From Planctomycetaceae bacterium (GTDB lineage: Bacteria > Planctomycetota > Planctomycetia > Planctomycetales > Planctomycetaceae): 64,000 bases of DNA. Every line of letters starts with the position of its first letter. Within the stretch, counting starts at the first letter, position 1. The notes beneath the pieces are model-generated. The model did no database searches. It had not been told where the DNA came from and saw only the letters and a list, made by a program, of their open reading frames with translations. The position numbers and the translations under genes were made by a program. Positions 9,354-19,055 of this stretch are shown piece by piece. The stretch covers positions 62,001 through 126,000 of the forward strand of contig JANQSH010000191.1 in the NCBI GenBank assembly GCA_028284145.1, given 5' to 3'.

Positions 9354-9470
9354 GAGCCGTTGACCTTCTGCTGTGACGTCTCTGGCTCGTGGGGGCTTAG
9401 TTCGCAGGCATAACGACTGTTTGCAGGTCTAACGGCGCCCGTCGCGGCACAGAAGAGCGTAATACGCTCT
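9354..9470 (-). repeat. Dispersed intergenic repeat, copy A
   Basis: A 117-bp copy on the minus strand. The near-palindrome AGAGCGTATTACGCTCT is at 9454-9470, followed by the usual CACAGA/GTGCCGCGA block and the CACGAGCCAGAGACGTCACA block. It carries a longer middle than other copies. The outer end reads AGAGCCGTTGACC, nearly the inverse of the palindrome end. The TAG stop of the upstream-lying zincin gene (9469-9471) overlaps the palindrome. Confidence 0.85.
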
Positions 9471-10779
9471 AAGCCACTGCGTTCGCACTGTTGTTCGCAC
9501 CATTGTCCACAAAGCACGGCTTGTTCCGCCATGCATATTCTGACGGGAAGTGTGGCAGAATTGAGGCGATCTGTCGAGTCCTGCAAAGGATGCACGCAAC
9601 GGACGATGCAGACTCTTCGACCGGGGATTCCCTTTGCGAAACGGAACGGATTCCCCGGAGCTTTCGAATGGCAACGTAGAATTCCCTTTGCAACTCACCG
9701 ATCGACTTTCCGACGATCTGTTCAAATTCCTTTAAACGTTCGTCCGGCGTTTCCGTATCCAGGGTCTTTTTCTGTGACAGTAATCGCAGATACCGCGCAT
9801 ATTGCGTGCGATAGTTGGTGACGAGAAGCCAGTGTAACGCCCATGCGTGACCGTACGCTTCCCCGGCGAGGATGTCACCTCGGAAGGCCCGGTCATTTCG
9901 AACAATTTCCGCCCAATCAACACGTTGAGCCCGCAATGCCATACCGACGTACTTTTTATGCAAAGTACCCGGTCCATGTCGCACACGCAAACCATCTCCC
10001 TCGAAGGCGGTCGCCAGTCCTTCATGGAACCAGACCGGAATCGGGGCAAGCCGATTCAATATCTGGCGGTTGTAGACAAGTTGATGGATGGCTTCGTGCA
10101 GAGGGACTTCAAATGTTTCGCATTCGCTTTCCCGCAGGACGAGGCGGTTCGATAACGTCGAATAAAAACCAGCAATGCGACCAGCGGTCAAACCTTTGTT
10201 CCTGATCGTTGCCCGAACGTAGGCGTTGAAATCAGTATCCGATTCAAATACCAGAGCCACGAGTGGGTATCGTGCCGGCTTGATTGGGACACGAGTTGTC
10301 TGCACGAATTTCAGGAAAATCCCCTGCACGTTCTTGAGATAGTTGGAAACCCGTTGCATCGTACCCCGCTTTTTCAGGGCGTCCCGGTCATTTTCAATCG
10401 GACTGGCCGTGATGTAGCAAACGACGATTGGCTTGTTGATGTACGTCAGGGCGCGGCCTTTGGGAAACTGCGATTCCAATCGTTGGGACAACGCGGCAGC
10501 CGTTATTGGCGTCGGTTTTGTGTTGACAACCCGTTTCCTGACGCGCGATTCCGGCACCAGTGTGAGTCGACCGTCATCCCGCTCGATTGCGTGCAGGTCT
10601 TGGCCGGAACCTGCCAATCGGCCTTCGATGTCAAATTCTTTACCGGAATCGGCGACGACGGTAAAGGTGTCGGCGGCGAGAGGCCCATTCGTGATGACGG
10701 CTCCAGTAATCAACAGCGTTGCGATCAATCGAAGACGAAATGGGAAAGAGAAAGCGGCCTCGCCGAAATGTTGCTGCAT
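9469..10779 (-). CDS. Secreted DUF1570-like zinc metallopeptidase
   Basis: Predicted exported protein of 436 residues with a signal peptide (about 1-36). It then has an SH3-like or beta region and a gluzincin-type catalytic core. HEAIH (residues 228-232) gives two His ligands and the catalytic Glu. WFHEGLA around 250-256 supplies a probable third ligand, Glu253. The arrangement matches planctomycete DUF1570-type proteins. The start is supported by AGGAG 10 nt upstream. The C-terminal tail after residue about 385 is not family-like, and its stop codon is formed inside a dispersed repeat, so the original end may have been altered. Substrate unknown. Confidence 0.75.
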   Translation of the reverse strand: MQQHFGEAAFSFPFRLRLIATLLITGAVITNGPLAADTFTVVADSGKEFDIEGRLAGSGQDLHAIERDDGRLTLVPESRVRKRVVNTKPTPITAAALSQRLESQFPKGRALTYINKPIVVCYITASPIENDRDALKKRGTMQRVSNYLKNVQGIFLKFVQTTRVPIKPARYPLVALVFESDTDFNAYVRATIRNKGLTAGRIAGFYSTLSNRLVLRESECETFEVPLHEAIHQLVYNRQILNRLAPIPVWFHEGLATAFEGDGLRVRHGPGTLHKKYVGMALRAQRVDWAEIVRNDRAFRGDILAGEAYGHAWALHWLLVTNYRTQYARYLRLLSQKKTLDTETPDERLKEFEQIVGKSIGELQREFYVAIRKLRGIRSVSQRESPVEESASSVACILCRTRQIASILPHFPSEYAWRNKPCFVDNGANNSANAVA

Positions 10780-11082
10780 GGTTGGTTTACTCCTGCCGAG
10801 GTCTTGATCACAGTCGTAATATCATTAAGCCGACGCTGGTTGTGTGAAAAACGTGTTCACCATATCTCTCATTATCATAGGTGACGGCAGGACATCAATC
10901 GCATTCACCAGTAAATATGGGGAGATTGAAAGAGTTGCAGTCACCTTGCAACAGTTTGAGCGGCCTGCAACACTACGCAAAGCGACGAAGTTTCTTCCGA
11001 GACGACGTCACTTCCGACACGACAGGTTCAATCAGCAATCGCATGAATCATGAATACCGCACGAATAAAGGAGCGACTCGAA

Positions 11083-11580
11083 GTGAAAGTTTTGCATTCG
11101 AACACCGTCAAAAAAACAGGGTTGGTTGTGGGGTTACTGGCCGTTGGCTACGTTCTTGGGGCCAGTGGCATTCTGCAACCGGACGATGTACGTGCACAGG
11201 TTGGAAAACCGGAAGTGGTCAACCGCATGTCGGGCGAAGGACTGCAGAAAATCAAAGGGGCGGTCGAAGCACTCCAGTCGGCTCAGTTGCTGCTGGAGCA
11301 GGAGCAGAAACTTGTCACGGTCACTGGAGGGTTGAACGCATTTCTGGTGCTTTCCGGAGGAGGCAACATCCGACAGGATCTTGAGAACGGTCGTGGTGTC
11401 GATCCGGAAACCTTCGCGGCATTGCATGCAGGGCTGGCTCAGGAACCGATCCAGCGTGAACTGTCACGCGATTTTGAAGGCCGACTGACATTCAAGGGCA
11501 AGATCGTTCGTATGTATTCCGTCAAACGTCTGAAGAAAATGTTTGAAGACCGTCAGGCGTTGATTGAAGCGGCCAAATAG
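11083..11580 (+). CDS. Small membrane-anchored protein of unknown function
   Basis: A 165-residue protein I do not recognise. It has a basic N-terminus, one hydrophobic segment (about residues 10-28) that may be an uncleaved anchor or signal, and a helical, Glu/Leu-rich body in which ALQSAQLLLEQEQKLVTV could form a coiled coil. A glycine-rich LSGGGNIRQDL loop follows. I chose the GTG at 11083 because AAGGAG is 9 nt upstream; an ATG at 11050 has no such site. It lies between two divergent secreted zincin genes but faces the opposite way to both, so a functional link is only suggested by proximity. Confidence 0.65.
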   Translation: MKVLHSNTVKKTGLVVGLLAVGYVLGASGILQPDDVRAQVGKPEVVNRMSGEGLQKIKGAVEALQSAQLLLEQEQKLVTVTGGLNAFLVLSGGGNIRQDLENGRGVDPETFAALHAGLAQEPIQRELSRDFEGRLTFKGKIVRMYSVKRLKKMFEDRQALIEAAK

Positions 11581-11600
11581 GATTGTTCGCTGATCCGCAT

Positions 11601-13541
11601 TCAAAATGTTACGGCGGTCATTGTCCTGTGCGTGAATTGTCCCGTTGATTTTTGGGGACGCATCCAGAGGCTCGTCGTCCTCCCGTGAGCATTGATGAGT
11701 TGTGCTTTGAATGTCAATTCTTCATACGGTGGCAGTCGGTGACGCGGAATCAGATAGGTGTCGATCAGGCGATAACCCTCGTCGGAAATCGTCTGATTGC
11801 TGTTCGGGATGCGGAATTCCGCGAGGTCATCTGCGCGAAAACAGTGCGTCTGCCGGACTTTGCCGACGTTGTATTCGCACGTCAGGAAGTTCACGATCGA
11901 AGAGGCATGTGACTTCGATGCCGACTGCTCGAAGAATCGGACGATGATCGCGGAATTGGGGGAGGTGGACTCGTTTGATACCGCACAAAGCTGGAGGTCT
12001 TGTGTTATCGATTCCTGTGAGAGCCAGCGTGCCTCTCCTGAATGACTTGCTCTGAAGTCCTCCTCCTTCATCAGGGTTAACTGCAGTTGTGTTCCCGGTT
12101 CGGCATTAATCGAAACGCGTCGTCGTCCATCCTTTGAGTTGAGAATGCGCACGAAACGGGTGCTTGTTCCTTTCAGGTGCAGATTAAGGTCTTCCGTCGG
12201 ACTCCAGTTGACTGGTCGAGGTCCGATCAGGCCCCACTTTTTGAGCGGCCGATTGAGCGAAATCGAATGGAATGCCGCATTGCGGCCCGATATCGGTGAC
12301 TCGCCTTCGATCTGACGTGTGGTATTCCACAACGCGATCGTCCACTGTCGAAATAGTTGTGGGAAATCGCAACCTGTCACATTTTCGATATTCTGACACC
12401 CGGCAACATTGTTCCTGATCAACCTGCCGAGAGTTTCCTCACCATATTGATCCACGATCCAGCGCAGAAAGAGATAGGTTGCCCCGCGACATCCATGATT
12501 CCGCCACAATCCGCTGCCGTAATAGTCACTCACGACCAGCGGGTAAGAAGCGGTGTCATCGAGATAACGGGAAATGCGGTAATCGAGGTTACTCCAGCCA
12601 TCGGAATACAGGTTCTCGGCGATGTGTGCCATCGCTTCGTTCAGCCAGTCTTCCTCGCGCGGGCAGGTGAACAGCGTGTCAATTTTTGTCCGTTCGCTGT
12701 AAGCAATCGCATGTATGAATTCATGTGCCAGCAATGCTTCGAGATGATCGTCCGGTTGAAGGTTCGTGTTCAGATAGATGATGTCGCCACGATTGGAAAA
12801 TGGGAATTGTAAATGAGGGCGAAAATCGCTGCCCCGAACCATTCCTCCCAGTGACGATTTGCCACCCTGCAAACGTCCCAGCCAGGGTGTGAGAACAACG
12901 GCAAGTTTGCCGTCGTGATCGATGTCGCGGCAGATGCCGATGGTCTGTCGAGTTTGCGGGATCAACTCATCATCGAAGTACCGGGTGATTTCCCGCAGCA
13001 ATCCGCGTGCGAGATTGCGCTTGGACATGTTCCTGTCGAGATAGACCCGAACGGTTTTGCCCTCTGCGACAACATGCGTTTGAACGCGCGCATAATGGGC
13101 AGGATGATCGAGCGGGCCATCGGTCACGTGAATGAAAAAGTCACGCTGCCGGGGATGGGGTTCTGACTGGTCTGCATTGATTTCGTGCGGTGACGAAATG
13201 GGGACCAACCTGGGTTTGGCAGTTGGACGTTGCTCCCCGATATCATGGGAGGCAATTTTGCGGGCTGGCAGCAGGCGGCTTCGCGGGGAAGGTTTCGTCT
13301 TCAGCTCAACCTGAAAATCATTCGCGGCATTCCCCAGGCTGCTCACAATCAGGACGTAGGATTCATTCGCGTCAAAATCGAGATCAAATTCCGATTGTTC
13401 GCCAAGGACATCGACAGAATGAAAGTGACCTGGTTCGAGATGTGTGACGTGAGCAGAGGAGGGGATGGGAGTGGTCCATCGCCAAATGGCGAAGCCACAG
13501 GCCAGTATGAGACCACACAACAGCAGCTGGCGCAAAAACAT
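11601..13541 (-). CDS. Secreted M30 (hyicolysin)-like metallopeptidase
   Basis: Exported 646-residue protein with an N-terminal signal or anchor (about 1-20) and a proline-rich linker. The zincin domain has HEFIH at residues 273-277 and a likely third ligand Glu302 in the WLNEAMAHIAEN block. This ligand pattern, and the preceding DIIYLNTN and IDHDGKLAVVLTP segments, resemble peptidase family M30. The C-terminal 200 residues are beta-rich and may bind substrate. AGGAG sits 5 nt before the ATG. A dispersed repeat lies 47 bp upstream. It probably acts on extracellular or periplasmic protein; the substrate is unknown. Confidence 0.75.
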   Translation of the reverse strand: MFLRQLLLCGLILACGFAIWRWTTPIPSSAHVTHLEPGHFHSVDVLGEQSEFDLDFDANESYVLIVSSLGNAANDFQVELKTKPSPRSRLLPARKIASHDIGEQRPTAKPRLVPISSPHEINADQSEPHPRQRDFFIHVTDGPLDHPAHYARVQTHVVAEGKTVRVYLDRNMSKRNLARGLLREITRYFDDELIPQTRQTIGICRDIDHDGKLAVVLTPWLGRLQGGKSSLGGMVRGSDFRPHLQFPFSNRGDIIYLNTNLQPDDHLEALLAHEFIHAIAYSERTKIDTLFTCPREEDWLNEAMAHIAENLYSDGWSNLDYRISRYLDDTASYPLVVSDYYGSGLWRNHGCRGATYLFLRWIVDQYGEETLGRLIRNNVAGCQNIENVTGCDFPQLFRQWTIALWNTTRQIEGESPISGRNAAFHSISLNRPLKKWGLIGPRPVNWSPTEDLNLHLKGTSTRFVRILNSKDGRRRVSINAEPGTQLQLTLMKEEDFRASHSGEARWLSQESITQDLQLCAVSNESTSPNSAIIVRFFEQSASKSHASSIVNFLTCEYNVGKVRQTHCFRADDLAEFRIPNSNQTISDEGYRLIDTYLIPRHRLPPYEELTFKAQLINAHGRTTSLWMRPQKSTGQFTHRTMTAVTF

Positions 13542-13587
13542 CCATGCTCCTCGCGTTTCCGAGGAAAAAGTCCTTCAGGCCGTCCAT

Positions 13588-13685
13588 AAGCGTATTACGC
13601 TTTTCCGGACCGTGAAAATCGTCGTCTGGCCTGCAAACACAGACTCCCACGAGTCGGAAGCGTTGCACGAAAAGGTAAACTGCTC
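13588..13685 (+). repeat. Dispersed intergenic repeat, copy B
   Basis: A 98-bp plus-strand copy. It has a shortened near-palindrome AAGCGTATTACGCTT (13588-13602), the central GGCCTGCAAACACAGACTCC block and a CACGAAAAGGTAAACTGCTC end. It lies in the intergenic region between the divergent M30-like peptidase and alkaline phosphatase genes, within 50 bp of the peptidase start. Confidence 0.85.
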
Positions 13686-13960
13686 ATGCCCTCTGAGTTC
13701 CAGACCGAATGGGCCTGTACTTTTCCTCATCGGAATCCCACAACATATCGGTTCAACCCGATTGGATAGCGCGCGAAATTTTGTGATGATTCGTCACGAA
13801 ATTCGAGTTTTTGGTCGTTCTTCGGCCCCGATCAGTCGAAGTCGGCAGAAGGTTATCGGCAAGATTTGCCGGGCGGCGTTCGCGCGAGATTGCCTCGATA
13901 AAAGATGAAGATTGTGAAAAACTGGCGGTCGGAACAGGAGAGGGATGATTTGCCGGCAGG

Positions 13961-13998
13961 GGTGTTCTAGGATGATGATGGTGTTTCAGGATGATGAT
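13961..13998 (+). repeat. Tandem 19-bp duplication upstream of alkaline phosphatase
   Basis: Two adjacent units of GGTGTTYYAGGATGATGAT, identical except at two positions, end 59 bp before the phosphatase start. The position would suit a direct-repeat operator. The 19-bp period differs from the 11-bp spacing of classical Pho boxes. Confidence 0.6.
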
Positions 13999-14057
13999 AT
14001 AGTTTGGTTCGGCAAGTCATCTGGAATCGGTCAGGTCAATATCAGCACGGAGCCGAC

Positions 14058-15776
14058 ATGTTCTCTGCCTCTCCTCGTTTTTCTGTATGTATCGTGTTAT
14101 GGAAATGGGCATTCACGATCGTCTTCGTGATCACAGCATCCGGAGTTGTATCAGCCGATCATCTCCGTGAGATTCAGGTTGAGGCGATATCGCAAGGCAA
14201 GTCGGCGATCGCCCGTTGGGGATCGAACACAAAAAAATACGCTGGCTGGCAGAACCACACGAACCGCCTCATTCCCGTTTATACCTTTGGTACGAAGCAG
14301 CAGGGGGAGGGGATCGATATTGAAGGCTATGCCGGAAAGAACAGTCCGTATCGCGATGCCGAATCGCTCAAAAAAATTTACGGTCGCTTGCCGGAGAACA
14401 CGCTCAATCCTGCGGCAGAGTATTTCGATCAGACCAACATTGCCGACATTCAGTTCGCAGCTTTGAAGGCGGGGAAGAAGAACATTTTTCTGGTGGTGTT
14501 CGACGGCATGGATTGGGAAACAACTCTGGCGGCGGCGATTTACAAATCGCGAAAGGTTGGCTACAGCGAGGGGCGTGGAACGGGATTGTTTCTGCAAAAC
14601 ACCTGGGAAGGTTCCCGATCACAATTCGGATACATGGTTACCAGCCCGCACAATTCCGGGACGAATGTCGATATTAATAAGCAGAAGGTGACCAACCCGG
14701 GCGGTTCCAAACGAGGCGGTTATGACGTGCGTAAGTCAGGCCCCAATCCCTGGACGCCCGGAAACGATGCGGAATACACAAAGGGAAAGCAGGAACATGC
14801 CTATACCGATTCCGCGTCCAGTGCCACGTCAATGACTGCAGGCTTCAAAACCTACAACGGAGCGATCAATGTGGACCATCTCGGCAGTCCGCTGACGACA
14901 ATTGCTCACAAGGCTCAAGACGAGGGATACTCGGTGGGTGTTGTCAGCAGCGTACCCATCAGCCACGCGACTCCCGCAGCCGCGTATGCACACAATGTCA
15001 GCCGGCGGGATTATCAGGACATCAGTCGTGATATGCTCGGCCTGAAATCCATTTCCCATCCTGAGCGATCATTGACGGGGCTCGATGTCGTGATTGGAGG
15101 TGGCTTTGGTACCGAAATCAAAGGGGACCGCGCCCAGGGAGAGAATGTGGTTTCCGGCAATAAATACCTTACACAAAGTGACTTGCGAGAAATCGATGTC
15201 GAAAATGGTGGCAGATATATCGTTTCGACACGCACTGAGGATGTTGATGGTGGAAAGGCTTTGCTTGCTGCCAGTCGGAAAGCGGCCATCAGCGGTCAAA
15301 AATTGCTCGGTTTTTACGGTGTCGGCCAATATAGCGGCCATTTGCCTTATCAAACGGCAAATGGTGACTATCAACCGGCCCCAGGTGTAAGAACTCGGGC
15401 CGGGGAAGTGTATTCCAAGGCAGACATTGACGAAAACCCGACACTTGCCGACATGACCGAAGCCGCTTTGAATGTCCTGAGTCGGAACGAAAAAGGTCTG
15501 TGGCTGATGGTCGAAGCGGGCGACGTGGATTGGGCAAATCATGATAACAACCTGGACAATTCCATTGGGGCCGTTCTGAGTGGAGACGATGCAGTACGAG
15601 TGATTGCCAATTGGGTGAAGGCCAACAGTAGTTGGGACGAGTCGGTGATGATCGTTACGGCTGATCATGGCCATTATCTGGTGCTGGAACAGCCGAGTGA
15701 TCTGATTCCTCCCGTGGCTTCAACCACCGGGTTAACACCGCTTGTTCCGTCGGCAAACGATTCCAAAAAGAACTGA
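14058..15776 (+). CDS. Alkaline phosphatase (PhoA-type superfamily)
   Basis: Exported phosphomonoesterase that would release phosphate from organic phosphate esters. The 572-residue protein has a signal peptide (about 1-34) and the metal-site motif VVFDGMDWE. The nucleophile motif YTDSASSAT has probable phosphoserine Ser252. The C-terminal metal ligands are in VEAGDVDWANHDNNL and TADHGHYL. I placed the start at the ATG at 14058, where GGAG is 5 nt upstream, rather than at the earlier in-frame GTG/ATG region. A tandem 19-bp repeat and dispersed repeat copy B lie upstream. Family assignment is strong; Pho-regulon control is only a guess. Confidence 0.92.
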   Translation: MFSASPRFSVCIVLWKWAFTIVFVITASGVVSADHLREIQVEAISQGKSAIARWGSNTKKYAGWQNHTNRLIPVYTFGTKQQGEGIDIEGYAGKNSPYRDAESLKKIYGRLPENTLNPAAEYFDQTNIADIQFAALKAGKKNIFLVVFDGMDWETTLAAAIYKSRKVGYSEGRGTGLFLQNTWEGSRSQFGYMVTSPHNSGTNVDINKQKVTNPGGSKRGGYDVRKSGPNPWTPGNDAEYTKGKQEHAYTDSASSATSMTAGFKTYNGAINVDHLGSPLTTIAHKAQDEGYSVGVVSSVPISHATPAAAYAHNVSRRDYQDISRDMLGLKSISHPERSLTGLDVVIGGGFGTEIKGDRAQGENVVSGNKYLTQSDLREIDVENGGRYIVSTRTEDVDGGKALLAASRKAAISGQKLLGFYGVGQYSGHLPYQTANGDYQPAPGVRTRAGEVYSKADIDENPTLADMTEAALNVLSRNEKGLWLMVEAGDVDWANHDNNLDNSIGAVLSGDDAVRVIANWVKANSSWDESVMIVTADHGHYLVLEQPSDLIPPVASTTGLTPLVPSANDSKKN

Positions 15777-16098
15777 AATATCGCCCAACTGCTCTCAACG
15801 GAGTCGGCCTGTACTGTGTACAATGCGAATGACACGGTTATCAGGGGGAATTGTTGAAATCGGAATTGCCCTCACGACAGATGAAAGTGGTCTTCGGTCG
15901 AACCGAAAAGTTTGGCCATGCCGTCCTTTGGGTGGGAAGTCCTCGAAAATTGTGGATTTGGATAATTTCTTCAAGCATTTCTTTCTGCGGATTCCGAGAC
16001 AAGTTAACGATGGTTCGATCTCAGCGCGCGGAAATTCCGCTCACCGAGGCAGACCGGACTTACCAGGATAGACACGTCGAAAAGATCGGAGCGGTGTG
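15777..16098. other. Intergenic region before the VWA-protein gene
   Basis: About 320 bp between two same-strand genes. I see no recognisable gene, strong hairpin or repeat copy; it presumably holds the promoter of the VWA-protein gene. Confidence 0.5.
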
Positions 16099-19032
16099 AT
16101 GACGCATGCAACGACACGCCTGAACAGAAACAATCTTTACACCTTATCGATGGCGGGGATATCCGCCTTGTGGCTTTGCGTGGCACCCCTGTCAGCCGAG
16201 AGGCTGATCCCCTCCAATACGGATGGGACTGAGGCAACAACAAACGCATCGATGAAGGTGTTTTCCACACCTGCAGGAGAACATTATTTCGCTTTGCAAC
16301 TGCAGGCGAAGTCGCTCGATACAATCCGCACGAACCGTCGACACATCGTGATGATCGACACTTCGGCCAGCCAGGTGGGTGAACACCGTAAACAGGCATT
16401 GGCGGTGCTTGATGCATTTCTGGCCGGTTTGCCGCAGGAAGATCGTGTCACTTTGTATGCGGTGGATGTTCGTGCCGAGCGTTTGACCGAATCGTTCGTT
16501 TCGCCCACATCGCCTGACATGAAGACGGCCATTCAGACGTTGCACCGACGCTTTCCGGCAGGAGCCACAAATTTTGGTGTGGCACTCCGTGAAGCATTGA
16601 AACTTGTTCCCGCAGAGAATGTCGTAACAAGTTCGACCTCTGTCATCTACATTGGCGACGGCATGAGTGCGGCTGACTTTGTTCGCCCCGAAACTCTGGG
16701 CGATGTGTTGCAGTCCCTGAACGATCGTCGGATGCCATTCCACAGTTACGCCGTGGGGCCGCAAACGGACCTGCCATTGCTTGGCATTCTCGCTCAGTAT
16801 TCCGGTGGCGTTGTGTTGTTCGATCATGGTCGCGATCAAAAACGGATGTTGCCCGGGAATGTCGGCACCCGGTTGGTAGCCGCAGTTCAATCGCCCGTGT
16901 TTTATCCTTCGCGGATCGAGTGTTCTGTTCCGAAGACTGCTCTTCTGCCAGACATGGCATTGCCAATTCGGACCGATCGGGCGACGATCTATCTTGGCAA
17001 GGGAAAACTCCCGGCACAATTAAATGTGCAACTGTTGGGGAGCGATGCGCGGGGCGATCATGTTCTCAATTGGAATGTCGCCGTGCCACAGGGCGATGCG
17101 GCAAATACCTTCCTGCAGACATATTGGAACAACGCCGAGAAGACCGCTGGTCTGGCGGTTCCGTTCGCTGGAGCGAACCTGTTGGAAGTGGCACAAGATG
17201 CGTTTGAAACTCAGGTCGCGCAAATGATCGCACTCGGTGAGCAGGCGGTCGTGAACGAAAACTTTGATCAGGCAGAGCAGATCGCTCTGGCAATTCAGGA
17301 TGTCGATCCTGACAACGCGATGGCCGGGGCATTGCTTTCAGCACGCAACAACCCGAACATTCTCCGCGTGGCACAGATCGAAGACGACATTACCGAAGAG
17401 GACATGCTGCCAGAAGATGGGAGCCAGCCCCCGGTCACGCAACCCCCAGTCACACAACCACCAGTCACACAACCACCAGTCACACAACCACCAGTCACAC
17501 AACCACCGGTCACACAACCACCCACTGATCCAGGTGATGGTTCGATTGCTGATCGTTTTCCGGAACTGGAACTGCCTCCGGATGGGGAAGCAGGGAACGG
17601 AACAGGTTCGGACAACATCGACGGGCGACCTGTGCCCCAGCTCAATCAAGGGTTGATTGACAGTCTGCTGGACCGGGAGAAGGTCAAGACCGAGCAGATG
17701 GAAGTCGAGGTGACCCGCGCGATTCAGGAAGCGAATCAGATTCTGCGTGATGAGCCGGAACAGGCGATGATCATTCTGCGTCGTCAACTTGGTGCGGTCA
17801 TTGATGCAACTGAAGTCGAGCCAGTGGCCCGTCAGCGGTGGATTCGCCGCCTGCGCGGTCAGATCCAGAACGTTGAGAATCAGCGGGAACTGTTGTTCCG
17901 CCGTCAACTTCAACTGGCCCGTCGTCGTGCCATCGTTGAGGCGGAAAAACGGATGGTGGAACAGTTGGAAGAAGAGGAACGCCGGATTGAGACGCTCATC
18001 GATCGTGTGCGAGCGTTGATTCAGGATGGTGTGCATGGAAACGACGACGCCTACGAAGAGGCTGAAGAAGTGGCCGAGGCAATCGTCGATATTCGACCCG
18101 GTAGTGGTACGGCAGAAGCGGCCCGGTTTACAGCTGAAGCCGCGGGACACTTGAACAAGTCCTTCCGTCTGAGAGCGTTACGCGATGATCGTTTCCTCGA
18201 AACGTTGTACCAGGTCGAATTGTCACACGTTCCGTTCCCGGATGAGCCTCCCATTCGTTGGCCACCGGCTGCCGTCTGGAAGGCAATGACAGAACGACGA
18301 AAGAAATGGGCATCGGTCGACCTGCGACGCAACAGTCCAAACGAAGATCGAATTCGCGCATCACTGGATGAAACGACGGAAATCGAATTTGTCGATACGC
18401 CACTGCGAGACGCGGTCACGTTTCTGTCTGACTTGCACGGTATTCCAATCATTCTTGACGAGCCGCAACTGATTCAGGAAGGGATCACGCCGGATGAACC
18501 GCTCAACCGGGTTCTCGCCGGGGTCTCGCTGAGAAGTGCGCTGAAGATCGTTTTGGAGCCTTTGAGTCTGACATACGTCATCGAAGACGAAGTCATGAAG
18601 ATCACGACTGTTGGAAAAGCTCTCAACACACTGCAAACGCGAGTTTATCCGGTTGGTGACCTCGCCATTCAAATTCAGAATGGTGGTGGTGGATTCGGTG
18701 GCGGCTTCGGTGGTGGATTCGGTGGCGGCGGCTTTGGTGGAGGTAACAACTTTGGTGGTTTCGGTGGTGGATTCCCCGGCGGTGGTGGATTCGGTGGTGG
18801 ATTCCCCGGTGGCGGTGGTTTTGGTGGTGGCAACTTCGGCGGCAACAACTTTGGTGGAGGTTTCGGTCAGCCCTTCAGCGTGCCGGCTGAGGATGTCAAC
18901 CAGCTGCGGCTTGAAGACCAGACCAGCAACACCGAAATGCGTCCTGAACTCGCTCAGGGCGAAGGCTTGACCGACGAATCGGTACAGTCGCTTAAAAAAA
19001 AACGCTGGATAATGCGAACCAGTCCGGGGTAA
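16099..19032 (+). CDS. Large exported VWA/STN-domain protein, N-terminal part of a gene split at an A9 tract
   Basis: The 977-residue reading frame begins with a signal peptide (about 1-33). A von Willebrand A domain follows (about 60-240), with an atypical MIDAS motif HIVMIDTSASQ, TNFG and IGDGMS. Next are six PVTQP repeats (about 445-474) and a long charged coiled coil (about 510-660). A secretin/TonB short-N-terminal-like domain spans about 755-840 (DTPLRDAVTFLSDLHGIPI ... LEPLSLTYVIEDEVMKITT), followed by a Gly/Phe-rich segment (about 861-930). The frame ends 10 codons after nine consecutive A residues. Reading one extra A there joins it smoothly to the next reading frame, so this is probably the first two-thirds of one protein of about 1480 residues. 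The ATG at 16099 has GGAG 7 nt upstream. Confidence 0.8.
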   Translation: MTHATTRLNRNNLYTLSMAGISALWLCVAPLSAERLIPSNTDGTEATTNASMKVFSTPAGEHYFALQLQAKSLDTIRTNRRHIVMIDTSASQVGEHRKQALAVLDAFLAGLPQEDRVTLYAVDVRAERLTESFVSPTSPDMKTAIQTLHRRFPAGATNFGVALREALKLVPAENVVTSSTSVIYIGDGMSAADFVRPETLGDVLQSLNDRRMPFHSYAVGPQTDLPLLGILAQYSGGVVLFDHGRDQKRMLPGNVGTRLVAAVQSPVFYPSRIECSVPKTALLPDMALPIRTDRATIYLGKGKLPAQLNVQLLGSDARGDHVLNWNVAVPQGDAANTFLQTYWNNAEKTAGLAVPFAGANLLEVAQDAFETQVAQMIALGEQAVVNENFDQAEQIALAIQDVDPDNAMAGALLSARNNPNILRVAQIEDDITEEDMLPEDGSQPPVTQPPVTQPPVTQPPVTQPPVTQPPVTQPPTDPGDGSIADRFPELELPPDGEAGNGTGSDNIDGRPVPQLNQGLIDSLLDREKVKTEQMEVEVTRAIQEANQILRDEPEQAMIILRRQLGAVIDATEVEPVARQRWIRRLRGQIQNVENQRELLFRRQLQLARRRAIVEAEKRMVEQLEEEERRIETLIDRVRALIQDGVHGNDDAYEEAEEVAEAIVDIRPGSGTAEAARFTAEAAGHLNKSFRLRALRDDRFLETLYQVELSHVPFPDEPPIRWPPAAVWKAMTERRKKWASVDLRRNSPNEDRIRASLDETTEIEFVDTPLRDAVTFLSDLHGIPIILDEPQLIQEGITPDEPLNRVLAGVSLRSALKIVLEPLSLTYVIEDEVMKITTVGKALNTLQTRVYPVGDLAIQIQNGGGGFGGGFGGGFGGGGFGGGNNFGGFGGGFPGGGGFGGGFPGGGGFGGGNFGGNNFGGGFGQPFSVPAEDVNQLRLEDQTSNTEMRPELAQGEGLTDESVQSLKKKRWIMRTSPG
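17431..17520 (+). repeat. In-frame 15-bp tandem repeat encoding PVTQP
   Basis: Six near-identical 15-bp units (consensus CCAGTCACACAACCA) encode six PVTQP pentapeptides. They form a proline-rich spacer between the VWA and coiled-coil parts of the host protein. Near-identity at DNA level implies recent slippage expansion and likely copy-number variation between strains. Confidence 0.9.
18994..19002 (+). promoter_or_regulatory. A9 slippage site joining two reading frames
   Basis: Nine consecutive A residues lie in the frame CTT-AAA-AAA-AAA-CGC. A minus-one shift (or one extra A in the transcript) converts the short end KKKRWIMRTSPG-stop into KKKTLDNANQSGVTV and enters the downstream 19056-20534 frame. 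The tract also satisfies the A-AAA-AAA ribosomal slippage heptamer. Alternatives are a homopolymer sequencing error or a genuine mutation. Confidence 0.55.
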
Positions 19033-19055
19033 CGGTCCCATCCGATGGTCCGGGG

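Noticed and set aside
13588-13685. Interpretation of the AGAGCGTATTACGCTCT palindrome as a simple transcription terminator
   Set aside because: There is essentially no loop and no T run, copies occur upstream of genes as well as downstream, and the conserved region extends about 80 bp beyond it.
13961-13998. Classical Pho box upstream of alkaline phosphatase
   Set aside because: The direct repeat has a 19-bp period and does not resemble the CTGTCAT-type heptamers with 11-bp spacing.
17295-18150. Long minus-strand frames opposite the VWA gene, with repeats such as GGCVT
   Set aside because: They are mirror reading of the PVTQP repeat and coiled coil; the plus strand has domains, a signal peptide and a ribosome binding site.
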